64,000 nucleotides of DNA, taken from assembly GCA_037176725.1 (NCBI GenBank), contig JAZBRS010000029.1:46324001-46388000 (forward strand), read 5' to 3'. Source of the DNA: Posidonia oceanica. Taxonomy: Eukaryota > Streptophyta > Magnoliopsida > Alismatales > Posidoniaceae. The translations under genes and the position numbers were made by a program. The notes below the pieces were generated by a model that had not been told where the DNA came from, made no database searches, and was given only the letters and a program-made list of their open reading frames with translations. The number at the start of each line of letters is the position of its first letter. Positions within the stretch are counted from its first letter, which is position 1. Below, in pieces: positions 21,417-32,700 of this stretch.

Positions 21417-21918
21417 GCGTCTATGTAGCTATCTGCTTGTATAGCATTTTGCTTGAACCATGCTGTATCTTTTGGCCTATCAGAGTCGTGTAACCAGAGA
21501 TTCACTCAATACAAAGACGTTTCACGCCATTTGTTTGTGTTGCATGCCTTGCCTATTTGCATATTTGTTCCTGTCAGGATGTTACAGGACCTGCATCAAG
21601 CACCTCAGAGCATTAGCCCATGCAGACAACCTGAAGCAGCCCCGCAAAAAATCTAGAACAGCTCCCCCTGCAAGCATCATGCAATTAGCAACCTCAGCAG
21701 GAGAGTTGCAGCAAAGCCCTCTGCAGTCAACATGCACGCAAAGAACCCTGCTGATCCATGCACCGCCGCTACCACTTGCCCAGTTTGCTCTAGGCTGGCA
21801 CCCCTAACTGCTCGCTTGGCAAACGCGTTAGTTTTGTATGCTTTTTCTTTCTTTTGGTACTAGGAGCGCCCATCTTTTTAGACTGCTCTCTGGTATCGCT
21901 TTCCCTCTTTCCTTTCCT
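21417..21918 (+). other. A1 3' untranslated segment before the hairpin array
   Basis: Non-coding. 21480-21830 matches the reverse complement of 63640-63990 in A2. Near 21855-21895 A1 lacks the 12-bp perfect palindrome that A2 keeps at 63587-63614. The flanking sequence (TTGGTACTAGGAGCGC, then CATCTTTTTAG) is joined directly. Confidence 0.75.
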
Positions 21919-24314
21919 GCTTGCTTCCTCGGGCGAGGACAAGCTCTTCTCGGACCCCGTATGCTCGGAGTCCTGCCCTGTTTCCTCGTGCGAGGATCAG
22001 CCCTTGCGTGGCTTCGCTCCGTGCGAACGATGCCCACGCTTACCCGCCTCCTTTCTTTTTCCTGCTTACCGTCGTGCAAGGATAAGTCTTTTGTCTTTCT
22101 TGCTTATCCTCGTGCGAGGACAATCCTTTTCCCTTTTCTGCGTGACTTCCCTCCGTGTGGACGGGGTCCCGTGCGCTTGCTTCCCTGGGCGGGGACAAGC
22201 TTCTTTCTTCTGCCTCTCCTGCTTGTCCTCGTGCGAGAACAAGTCCCTTTTTCCTTTTCTGCGTGACTTCGCTCCGTGCTGACGGGGTCCCGCACGCTTG
22301 CTTCCTCGGGTGGGGACAAGCTTCTTTCTTCTGCCTCTCCTGCTTGTCCTCGTGCGAGGATAAGCATTTTTCCTTTTCTACGTGACTTCCCTCCGTGCGG
22401 ACGAGGTCCCACGCGCTTACTTCCCTGGGCAGGGACAAGCTTCTTTCTTCTGCCTTTCCTGCGAGTCCTCGTGCGAGGATATGCCTTTTTCCTTTTCTAC
22501 GTGACTTCCCTCCGTGCGGACAGGGTCCCGCGTGCTTGCTTCCCTGGGCGGGGACAAGCTTCTTTCTTCTGCCTCTCCTGCTTGTCCTCGTGCGAGGATA
22601 AGCCCCTTTTTCCTTTTCTACGTGACTTCCATCCGTGCGGACGGGGTCCCGCGTGCTTGCTTCCCCGGTCAGGGACAAGCTTCTTTCTTCTGTCCCTCCT
22701 GCTTGTCCTCGTGCGAGGATAAGCCTTTTTCCTTTTATGCGTGACTTCCCACCGTGTGGACGGGGTCCCACGCGCTTGCTTCCCTAGGCGGAGACAAGCT
22801 TCTTTCTTCTGTCTCTCTTGCTTGTCCTCGTGCGAGGATAAGCCCCTTTTTCCTTTTCTACGTGACTTCCCTCTGTACGGACGGGGTCCTGCACGCTTGC
22901 TTCCCTGGGCGGGGACAAGCTTCTTTCTTTTGCCCCTCCTGCTTGTCCTCGTGCGAGGATAAGCCTTTTTTCCTTTTCTGCGTGACTTCCCTTCATGCGG
23001 ACGGGGTCCCATGCACTTGCTTCCCCGGGCGGGGACAAGCTTCTTTCTTCTGCCTCTCCTGCTTGTCCTCGTGCGAGGATAAGCCCCTTTTTCCTTTTCT
23101 GCGTGACTTCCCTCCATACGGACGAGGTCCCGTGCGCTTGCTTCCCCGGGCGGGGACAAGCTTCTTTCTTCTGCCCCTCCTGCTTGTCCTCGTGCGAGGA
23201 TAAGTCTTTTTTCCTTTTCTGCGTGACTTCCCTCCGTGCAGACGGGGTCTCGTGAGCTTGCTTCCTCAGGCGAGGACAAGCTTCTTTCTTCTGTCCCTCC
23301 TACTTGCTTCCTTGGGCGAGGACAATCCTTTTTTCCTTTTGCTTGCTTTCTCGGGCAAGGACAAGCTTTGCGCAGCTCCACATGGATGGAGTTTTCTTGT
23401 TCCTCAGGCGAGGATCAGGCTCGCTTACTCCTCGGCCAAGGATAAGCATATGCGCACCCCTGCTTGCTCCTTCGGCGAGGACAAGCTCTTCTTGGACTCC
23501 GTATGCTCGGTGTCCTGCCCTGTATCCTCGTGCGAGGATCAGCCCTTGTGTGGCTTCGCTCCGTGCAAATGATGCCCACGCTTGCCCGCCTCCTTTCCCT
23601 TCCTGCTTATCCTCATGTGAGGATAAGCCTTTTGTCTTTCCTGCTTATCCTCGTGCGAGGACAAGCCTTTTTCTGTTTTGCGTGGCTCCACTCCGTGTGG
23701 ACGGGGTCCCGCGTGCTTACTTCCCCAGGCGGGGACAAGCTTCTTTCTTCTGCCTCTCTTGCTTGTCCTCGGGCGAGGATAAGCCTTTTTCCTTTTCTGC
23801 ATGACTTCCCTCCGTGCGGACGGGGTCCCGTGTGCTTGCTTCCTCAGGCGAGGACAAGCTTCTTTCTTCTTTCCCTCCTGCTCGTTTCCCTGGCCGGGGA
23901 CGAGCCCCCTGTCTGACCCTCTAGGCTCGAGTCAGACTGCTGCTTGTTTCCTTGGGTGAGGACAAGCCCCCCTTTTGATTTCGTCCGTGCAGAATCCCCC
24001 ACTTGCTTCCTCGGGCGAGGACAAGCTCTTCCCAGACCCTGTATGCTCGGAGTCCTACCCTGTATCCTCGTGCGAGGATCAGCCCTTGCGTGGCCTCGCT
24101 CTGTGCGGACGATGCCCACGCTTGCCAACCTCCTTTCTTTTCTTGCTTGCTCCTCGGGCGAGGACAAGCTCTTCTCGGACCCCGTATGCTCGGAGTCCTG
24201 CCCTGTATCCTCATGCGAGGATCAGCCCTTGCGTGGCCTCGTTCCATATGGACGATGCCCACGCTTGCCAACCCCCTTTCCCTTTCTTGCTTGCTTCCTC
24301 GGGCGAGGACAAGC
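21919..24314 (+). repeat. Family A 3' UTR hairpin array (about 120-bp units)
   Basis: A tandem array between the downstream ORF and the PPT. CGTGACTTCC marks ten units at 22141, 22262, 22381, 22500, 22621, 22740, 22861, 22981, 23102 and 23222 (spacing 119-122). Related divergent units lie on both sides. Each unit contains three inverted repeats: GCTTGTCCTCG-TG-CGAGGATAAGC; GCGTGAC...CTCC-GTGC-GGA...GTCCCGC; and GCTTGCTTCCC...GGGGACAAGC. Open frames on both strands (up to 294 codons) are periodicity artefacts. Confidence 0.92.
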
Positions 24315-24818
24315 TGCTCCTGTTTTCCCTACGGGCTGGCAGCCCCAACTGCTCGGTCAACAGCCGTCCAATTGTCTCCCTTTCTGTTTTGTTGGGCTAG
24401 TAGCCCTAACTGCTCGGATGCCAAGCCCGTCAGCCTTGTCAAGCATTTCCTTTGTGAGGTCGGACTAACCCCCGAACTCACGCATTGCACTGTAGCTTTA
24501 TTTGCATCACTTCTGCATCAGCATCGTAGTCTTGCACTGACAGCATTGCATGGTAAATAACTGCATCGGCATACATTGCATCTGCACTAACATCTAACAT
24601 AGCCCCTGCACTAACTCCAGCATCAGCATGCATCGCATTGCACGCATGACATCAACATCTGCATTCGCATCTGCATCTGCATTGCGGCTTTGGGTCATGT
24701 CTTCCGGTGCATCCACCGGGCGAATGACTCGTGCCTACAGTCATTTGCGCTCTCGCCGGCGTCAGGTAGGGTGTCTTGTCTACCCTGAGCAGCGGTCTCT
24801 CTCCGCTTGACCTCGCTT
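24315..24818 (+). other. A1 3' untranslated segment between array and PPT
   Basis: Non-coding. It is rich in GCAT-containing words (GCATTGCAT, GCATCTGCAT) at 24480-24690, then a short segment conserved with A2 (reverse complement of 61546-61920). No gene is seen. Confidence 0.7.
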
Positions 24819-24831
24819 AGGGAGGGGCATC
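24819..24831 (+). promoter_or_regulatory. 3' polypurine tract of A1
   Basis: AGGGAGGGGCATC lies directly before the 3' LTR. The same tract is present on the minus strand in B2 (34654-34666) and A2 (61533-61545), fixing the LTR boundary. Confidence 0.88.
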
Positions 24832-25813
24832 AGTAGACACCCCATTCTGACAACCTAGAAGTTGGTAGTTCTCTTTTGCAGGCTCGTGTGGTCTCTGGAT
24901 TGGCATTCCCTTTTCAAACCCTTTTTCTAGCCCATTTCCAAATCCAAAACCTTGCCTTAAACCCTAGAAGCCTTTACCAAGCCTTCTTGCAATTTTTACA
25001 ACACTTCTAGGCCCAAACCTAAGCCCATTTGCAGCTTATGCCACCTGAGTGTGTTGGACACTGGAACAGGTAGCGTCCAATGTTGGAACCGGCCTGTGCT
25101 AGGGTCCAATGTTGGACGTGCTCTAGTCTGGCGTCCAACGTTGGACACGCTCTGGCCTGGCGTCCAACGACTCGAGGTCAGCCCCCTCCAGCTCACCGCC
25201 CGTCCAATCCCATGCCTCCCCGCACTTACTACCCGTCCCTTCCACCACTCCACGCCATCCACTACCTTCCAAGCATCACTTACTACCCATCTCTCCTCTA
25301 TTTCAGCCGATTTCAAGCTCTCCTCACCTCACTGACAGGCTTGTCTTCCACCGGCCGTGTCAGCCACCACCTTGCCTCCGCCGCCCTCCTGCCAATGCCC
25401 ACGCCTTCCTCTCACAACCCACATGGACCTCACACACTCACCCGCACCTGCCACGACCTGCCAATGCCTGAATTTGGCCTACAAATCCCTGCCAAGCACA
25501 AGAACCCATGCAGCATTTTGCACAAAACTAGCAAGTTCATCCCATTGCCACTCACCACATAATGCTTACAGGAGAATTTCCACTTCCGAGAGCAAGAAGG
25601 CACTCCCCTCTCCGTCCTCGATGCTTCGCTAGCTCCTCTGGTGCTCCGAGCAACTCGGGCAAGCCTGCTGAAGTCGCTGCTGTCAGCATACCTGCAACTC
25701 CGGCGAACTTGGTGGAGCTGCCGTTCCAAAGCTTCCAAAGGTTAGCTCTCTATCCCGTAGAGTCGTGCATGCATGGTAGTACATATCTATGCCTTTGTTG
25801 CAAGATTTTAGCA

Positions 25814-25842
25814 CCTTTTGGATGTGATTCACATCCAAAAGG
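25814..25842 (+). repeat. 13-bp perfect hairpin in the A1 3' LTR
   Basis: CCTTTTGGATGTG, loop ATT, CACATCCAAAAGG. It lies 12 bp upstream of the GTTGGAC hairpin at 25854-25881 but does not share its sequence. Confidence 0.9.
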
Positions 25843-25853
25843 AAGTTCAGTGT

Positions 25854-27210
25854 GTTGGACGCACCAACTGGTGCGTCCAACGTTGGATGCGGCATAGGCC
25901 GGCGTCCAACGGCCTGCTTTGCTTCACCCTTGTTTGAATGCTTCCCATGCTTTTTCTTTGCATGCTTCTTTGAAAGTATATGCTATTTGCCTCCTTTTAT
26001 TTCTCTCTGATGTTATGCCATGTTTTTTAACTTGTTCCATGCTTGTTCGAGGGCTTTTTGCATGCTTAATATCCATCTGTCTGCTGCCTTTGTTGGACAC
26101 TAGAATGAACTGCGTCCAACGTTGGATGCTGGTTCACCTAGCGTCCAACGCCTCTGCTTGCTTTGCTTTGCTGCCATGCCTACTCCATGCATATTTTGAG
26201 TATTATTTTGTGATCCATGCCTAGTTAGAGATGCTTGGCCCCTATGGCAACTATGCTTAGGTTTGCTAGAATTTCTTTAAGTCATCTATTTCCTTTTGCA
26301 AGTCATATGCCTATTCTTTCATGCATGCTTCCTCTTTATCTTTCTCTCTTGGTTTAAATATTTACCATGCTTGCTGTGGATGTCTTTTTCTGTTATAACA
26401 TGCCTTTAAAGTATTTGCATGCATCTAGGTGGGGTAGAGCTGAGCTCCCCCTTTAGAATAGGTGAGTTTGCAGGCCTGGGTTGTTGGACGCCAGAGCTTT
26501 CAACGTCCTACGTTGGACGCTGCTGGCTCTACGTCCAACGTTCTGGCTTCTCATGCGTTTGTTTAATGCTTGCATGCCTTCCTGATCTTGCTTGTTTGCT
26601 TATTCCCTATGTTCTTATGCATGTCTAGTTTTTTTTTAGCAACTGCTCTTTAATTTCAGTGGATTATTTTGCTATTCGTGCATGCTTTTTGTGTGTTGTG
26701 CCTCCCAGAGTGTTGTACGCTGCTGGTGTTGGCGTCCAACGTTGGACGCGGACCTAGCTCGCGTCCAACGCCCTGGTTGTGCCTCTGGCCTGGCACTCAG
26801 CCAAGTAAGGTTTGATTGCCTATTTTTTGCCTCCCATGCTTGCTTGCTTGATCCATGCTCAACTCCAGCAACCCAAATGCATGATCCCAACTCTCCTCTA
26901 TCACTTGTGTGCATCTTTCCTCCCCTCTGCCTTCTGTTCGTGTTGGACGCCAGCCTCTCTGGCGTCTAACATTGGACGCCTAGCCTACAGGCGTCCAACA
27001 ACCTGCTAGCTTGAATCCTTGATTCTGGCTTGCTCCTTGTTCTGATTCCTCTTCTAATCTTCTGTTAGGTTAGATCAGCATGTCTAACACCCATTTAGTT
27101 GCATATTTGCATTTGTTATGCATCCATATAGTTAGAATGCATAGATTTTCAAAATATGCATGCTGTCTGTCTACAGTAGGTGTTGGACGCTGGCTCTGCC
27201 AGCGTCCAAT
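25854..27210 (+). repeat. Family of GTTGGACGC...GCGTCCAAC hairpins in the family A LTR
   Basis: Examples: 25854-25865/25870-25881 (12-bp arms, inner CACC/GGTG); 25883-25910; 26741-26750/26760-26769 (inner GCG/CGC); 26942-26953/26959-26970 (inner GCCAG/CTGGC); 26971-26999; 27182-27194/27198-27210 (inner GCTGGC/GCCAGC). Outer ends are constant while inner stems differ but remain complementary. More diverged members lie at 25053-25165, 26092-26150 and 26483-26542, and in the 5' LTR at 7420-7448 and 7662-7690. Confidence 0.88.
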
Positions 27211-27314
27211 GCATGCAGATGGCTGACAGCCATTTTAAAGTGCCGATTTTGTTTCGCTCACCGTTTCTCGCGTTTTATTGCTTCTTTGGCTTGCTGTAAC
27301 CCTAATGCATGTTG

Positions 27315-27319
27315 CCCAC
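27315..27319. repeat. Left target-site duplication of the solo LTR
   Basis: CCCAC, matched by CCCGC at 60444-60448 with one transition. The A1 5' LTR has CTCGC at the empty site near 7788. Confidence 0.8.
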
Positions 27320-28772
27320 TGTTGACACCCCATTTTGACAGGCTTAAATCAATTGAAATCTTCTGGTGACTTTTGGATCCAAACCTAGGTCAAAACTACA
27401 CAATCCTTCTCATCCTACCCTTCAAAACAAGCCTAAACTTGACCTAAGATTACACCCCTGTTCCTAGCCCAAAACTTACCCAAAAACCATAGGAAAACTC
27501 ACCATTCCCAACTTAGCAAACCTACCCAAACACCTAGAAATTCTCAACCTAAGACCACTCCCAAAAACCCTAGGAAACCTAGGTAAAACTATCCTTTTTC
27601 TACACCTCAAAACCCTTCCAAACTTTCTTAAAACCAAACCAAAACGCTAGGAAGAACACTAGACACCCTAGGCTACACACTCCTCAAAATTCACCCCTTT
27701 TCAAAACCTCTAAACACTCCTTTTACCCAAATTATCCTTTTCTCTCTCCTGGATTATTCTTTTCTCTCTCCTCTCTCTCTCCTGATTATCCTCCGTCTTT
27801 TCACCCCCTTCTCTCCTTTTTTCTTGCCTGATTGTGGGTCCCCTTTGTGCTTCTATCTCTTCTCAATCTTATTCCTATTTTTATCTTATTTTTAGTATTT
27901 TCTTTGACCTTCAAAAAATTATTTTCTTTCAACTCCTCTCTTTCCTATTTATTCCTCCATTTCTCCCTTTTCTTCTTCCTTTTAATTTCCTTTTCCTTTC
28001 TCTTAGCAAATCCTTAAAAAACCCTTAAAAACTTTCAAAAACTCTAAAACAGAAGGAAAGCAAACTAAAACCCTAAAATAAATAATTAAAAACCTAAACA
28101 AACATTTAAAAAAAACAAAAGCCTAACTAAATCCAACTAAAATGGAAAACTCAGAGTGCAACTTAAAAATGCAAAACAAACAAAAACAAAATGCTGTAAA
28201 ATCAAGAAAAAACTAAAATGTAACCAAAATAAACAAAAGTAAATAATCAAAAACAAATCTTAAAAAGAAAAGAAAACAATTAAAGAAAAAAAAACACTAA
28301 GACAACCACTTAAGGAAAAGAGAAACCTAACTTAACAAATTTAAAAAGAATAATTCAAAAACCTAACTAAAAAGAAAAACAAACAATCAAAAATCTAAAA
28401 ACACTTAATTAAAAACTTAACAAGAAAACTTAATTAAAAAAATATTAAAAGAACTTAACAAACAAAAATCAAAAACAAATCAAAGAAGACTTAAGAAAAA
28501 AGACTAAAATCCAAAAATCTAAAACTCACTCTAATTAATCTAAAAACAAACTTTAAAAATCCTGATTAACATCCCAAGTACTTAACAGGAAAAACATAGT
28601 TAAAAAACAATTAAAAATCTTAACAAACATTAAAACAAAATCAAGAAACTAACTAAAAGGAAACTTAAAATCCTAATCAAACATTAAGAACTAAAACTAT
28701 TTCCAACCCTAATTAACCAATTAAAAACAATCATTAAAAAGCTTAATCAAAGTCCTAATTTAAAACACAATC
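27320..28772 (+). repeat. Solo LTR of family B, first part
   Basis: Begins TGTTGACACCCCATTTTGAC and follows the order of the B2 LTR start (reverse complement of 34653-33200): conserved start, pyrimidine-rich block and A-rich low-complexity block. It is interrupted at 28772 by B2. Its remainder is 55843-60443. No internal region, PPT or primer site belongs to it, so it is a solo LTR. Confidence 0.92.
28768..28772. repeat. Left target-site duplication of B2
   Basis: CAATC, identical to 55838-55842 on the other side of B2. It defines the insertion exactly. Confidence 0.95.
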
Positions 28773-29344
28773 TGTAGTAATCCCAATCAGAAATCAGGCT
28801 TACTATTAGCGGCGATTGATCCGAGGAAGAGGCTCAACTCGAAAACACTTAAAATCGAGGAGAAAAGAAGAAGATAAGACAAATCAGAGTCGCCACCATG
28901 TCTATTAACGGAAGACAAGGAAAACTAGGGGAAATGCGTGGATTAACACGCAAAACCAAGCAAGAAATGCAAAGCAAAGCAATGCAAAGGAAAACAAATG
29001 CAAATGAATGCAAATGAGATGACTCATGCCTAGGATAAGGGCGATATGGTCATTGCGGGCCAAAAGACTGGGCAAGGACTCCTGTTACGCGCGGGGAAGG
29101 TGTTAGGCACCCCCGACACGCCCGAGAATCGGTCTTTCTAGGCTTACGCTCGCATACGCAGGGAAATGCAGGTTTGAATGCCTAAATGCCAATGAATGCT
29201 TGAATGAGTGCTCAAGGTGTGCTCTAAGTGGTGGAATGCAAAGCAAGGAAGTAAACGTGCTATCTAGGCGCTCAGCCACGCTGTCTGTGTTCCGAACCAG
29301 GCGAAACCTGGCTCGTGAGAACTCTAGGCAGTAAGCATCACAGC

Positions 29345-29353
29345 CCTATATGC
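29345..29353 (-). promoter_or_regulatory. Candidate TATA box in the B2 3' LTR
   Basis: Minus-strand GCATATAGG. The same place in the B2 5' LTR (50525-50533) reads GCTTATTGG, so the promoter copy that would drive the element has lost the motif. Confidence 0.35.
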
Positions 29354-29459
29354 AAATGCAAGCGAAAAAAAAAGCAAAACAACGGCAAAACCATGCAATG
29401 CGATCGACATGCAAGAGAAAACGGCGTAAAATGTGCAAAACGAGGCAAGAAACAAAAAT

Positions 29460-29728
29460 GGCACGTGAAACGATGCGAGAAAGCAAAGTGGCACGCAAAA
29501 CGAGTGAAAAAGCAAGGTAGCATGCAAAACGGTGCAAAAAGCGAAGCAGGCACACAAAACGGTGCCAAAAACAAAGTGGGCACGCGAAACGGTGCCAAAA
29601 TCGAAGCGGGCACGCAAAATGGTGCCAAAAACAAAGCAGGCACGCGAAACGGTGCCAAAAACAAAGCGAGCACGCAAAATGGTGCCAAAAGGAGAGCGGG
29701 CACGCAAAACGGTGCCAAAAGCAGCGAA
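29460..29728 (-). repeat. 30-bp tandem array in the B2 3' LTR, about 9 units
   Basis: Same unit as in B1, GGCACGCAAAACGGTGCC plus twelve bases, with a GGCAC/GTGCC palindrome per unit. The partner array in the 5' LTR is 50638-50908 with the same unit count. Confidence 0.9.
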
Positions 29729-32700
29729 ATAAAACCTTGGAAAAGCCATGCGAATGCAAATGCAAGGAAAAGGATCAGAAGAAGCTAAAGGAGAGGTAAA
29801 ACAGCGCGTGTGTGAGAACAGACGCTGTTTAGGGCCACACAGAGTAGGTGTGAAGACCTACAAAGGGGAGAAGTGAGCAAATAGAGGGATTACCACTTTT
29901 TTGTGACCGTTTCCTGCTAAACCGCTCCACGATGTGTCTCGCACGCTGCCCAAAGCTCGCGATGCGATCGGATCGTGGAAAAGGGGGAAGAAGGTCGCAT
30001 TAAGTGGTGAATCCAGGGAAAACACAACACAAAACCCTTGGGGAAACGCGAAACGGGGATCGGAGTTGATAGACGAGAAGAGGAGGCCCTATTCTACATG
30101 CTCAAAGAGACAGAAAGCGAAAACAAGGCAAACAATGCGAATGGCATGTCAATGAATGCAATGCAGGGGTTCGAGAGGACATACCTGGAAATCCTAGGGC
30201 CTGATCTGAAATCTGCTTGGTCCATGCAGAAGAGCGCTTCGCCGCGGTCGTCCGGGTCGCTTATCTGAGAAGATCCAACTGCCGGATTGAAAGATATCGC
30301 AGCTTCAAGGCAGGAGGGCTAGAACAAGGGAGAAGAGCAGATCTAAGTGTTCAGGGGGGCCTAAGGGTGTGCAAAAGGTCCTCCCAGGTGAATGGGAGCT
30401 AAGGGGGCTTTAGTGTGTGCAAAGGGATGCTAAATGCAAGACTAAATGAATGCAAATGCATGCAAGAAGCAAGAAAAGACAAGAAGGGGGATTTTTAGAA
30501 AAAACAGGAGTTCAAATGCCATTTTTTAAAAGGAAGGTGGGCTTAAATGCAAAGTTTGGAAAAACATGGGGCTTTCAGGCAGGTTTTGAAAACAGGAGGA
30601 GGCAGAGGGCAATTCTGCAAAGGATAGGGTTTTTAGAATGCAATTTTGAAAGAGGGTATGCATCAGAAGAAGTTTGGAAAGCAAAAGGCAAGCAAAAAGC
30701 AATTTTGAAAAACTCTAGGGTCTAAAATGCAAATTTTCCAGAAAACAGGGTTTTGGGGAGTCTGGGAATGCAAGTGGAGGGCCTGCATGCAATTTTGCAA
30801 ACATGGGAGCTAAAATGCAATTTTAGGGGCAAAACAGGCATTTTACATGATTTTATAATGATGCAAGGGACCTATGTGTCATTTTAAAATCATGCAGGGT
30901 CAAAAATGCAATTTAATATGCAAAATATGCACTGAAATCATGGTCTGCGGACTGACATGCAATTTTTAAAAGATGTAGGGGGAAAAATGCAATGTAATAT
31001 GCTAAATATGCATGCCAAATGACTACTGTGCATTTAAATGGACCTAGATGCAAAAATGAGAAAACAGAAGGTAAAACATGCAATGCAGCATGCAAAATAC
31101 GAAAATAAACCCTAAGTTCTACAGTGCAGTGGACTAAGATGCAAAAATGACAAAAAACAGGGATCTGGAATGCAATATGATAAGGCAAAGTTCATGCATT
31201 TAAATTAAATAATCTACCACAGGACCTATATGCAAAAATGAGAAAGCAGGAGGTAAAATATGCAATGCATCAACCAAAAATTAAAATCAGAACCTAAGTT
31301 ACTACAGTGCATGGGATTTGAATGCAAAAACAGTAAATCACAGGGGTCTAGGATGCAATATGATAAGGTAAACTTGATGCATTTAAATTAAATAATCTAC
31401 TGCAGGATTCAGACGCAAAAATTGAAAACAGAAGGGCTAAAATTAGATTTATTATAACTGAAAAGCACAGTAAACGGACTGGATTGCAAATACAGGAAAG
31501 CACAGATATTTAATGCAATTTAGCATGATTCTAAATCAAAAACATAGCAGATTAAATGGCATAAGGACTGAAACGCAAAAATAAGAGAACTTAAGCTAAA
31601 CATGCAATATTCACCCAAAAAACTATACAAACGAAAAAATAAAACAACAGTAACGGCCGACGGCCGTGAGCACTGTAGCAGCTGGCTGCCAGCGCTCGCG
31701 ACCACTGGCACAGGGCTGCTGGAGACGCGCTGTCGGGCAGAGGAGCTACTCCTGGAGCTGACGGAGGTCGGGCGGTGATCAGCGGAGGACGACGCAGCCT
31801 GGAGCGCACTGGAACAGTCGCAGGAGCTCTGCAAAAGTTCAGGAGCTCGGTCCGGCCACTTGACGCAGCGAAGCTGCATTCTGAAGACCGGAGGAGCCTC
31901 CTGACATCCGTGCGGAGCTGAGGGGATCACCGGGGTCGCGTTCCGCTGGCTGGAGCGTCGCGATGACCAGAGAACTTCGCCGGAGAAGACAACCGGACCG
32001 GCGAGCAGCAACGGAGCAAGAGGGCTGGAAACCTACTTCTAAAGGGCAGAGAAGCAGCAGGGGAAGAAGAGGGAGCTAAGGGTGTAAAGGATTACCTTTT
32101 CCCGCGTCTGAAACGCCCTCCCGACCTCAGCAGTTCCGGAGCTGGTCGGCGGCGTTCGTCCAGTCGCTGCGGTGGTCGTCGGCCGCTCGCGAAGATTGGA
32201 GCTGCCTCAGAACATCCTTCCGGTGCTTCCTGATCGACCGTACTGAAGCTCTACAGCTCGGGTGAGGATTCGGCACTTTTGGGTTCAGAGGATGCTGCCG
32301 GAGGTGGGGGGCTTTGTTTGCTGCTCGTCGGACCTGATGGAGCCTTCTGGGAGGTAGCTGGAGGTTCGGAGAGTGGTTCTGAATAGCTGGCCTGGGTTTC
32401 TGGAGAGTGTGGAGGGAGTTTGCAGGTTGGGTCGGTTTCTGGTCAGGAGGAGACACAGGTGTTTGTTGTGAAGTTTGTGGTCTGTGGTGAACGACCGGGC
32501 TTGAAGTCTGGTGTTTTGGAAAGGTGGAGGTCAGGCGGATTTCTGGGTGGATTTTGGGAAGAAGCTGCGGGCTGTGGTGAAGGATTTTCAATGGAGAGGG
32601 TCGTTCTGGAAGGTGTTGGGTGCTGAAGCTTTGGAGATCGATTCTGGGAAGGAAACAGGGGTTTTTTGGGTTCTGGAAGAAGGGTGAGAGAGCTGGAGAC

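Larger units (their letters stand above)
24832..27319 (+). repeat. A1 3' LTR, first part (family A)
   Basis: Begins AGTAGACACCCCATTCTGAC; A2 has TGTAGACACCCC here, so the terminal T has mutated to A. It continues to the solo-LTR insertion at 27320. With 60449-61298 it gives a family A LTR of about 3.34 kb. It carries at least ten hairpins with GTTGGAC/GTCCAAC arms between 25053 and 27210, and a 13-bp perfect hairpin at 25814-25842. No gene is seen; the 160-codon frame near 25080 is not supported. Confidence 0.93.

Noticed and set aside
22040..23381. Minus-strand frames of 243 and 294 codons and several plus-strand frames
   Set aside because: They lie inside the 120-bp hairpin array of A1, are repetitive in both strands, and do not survive in A2.
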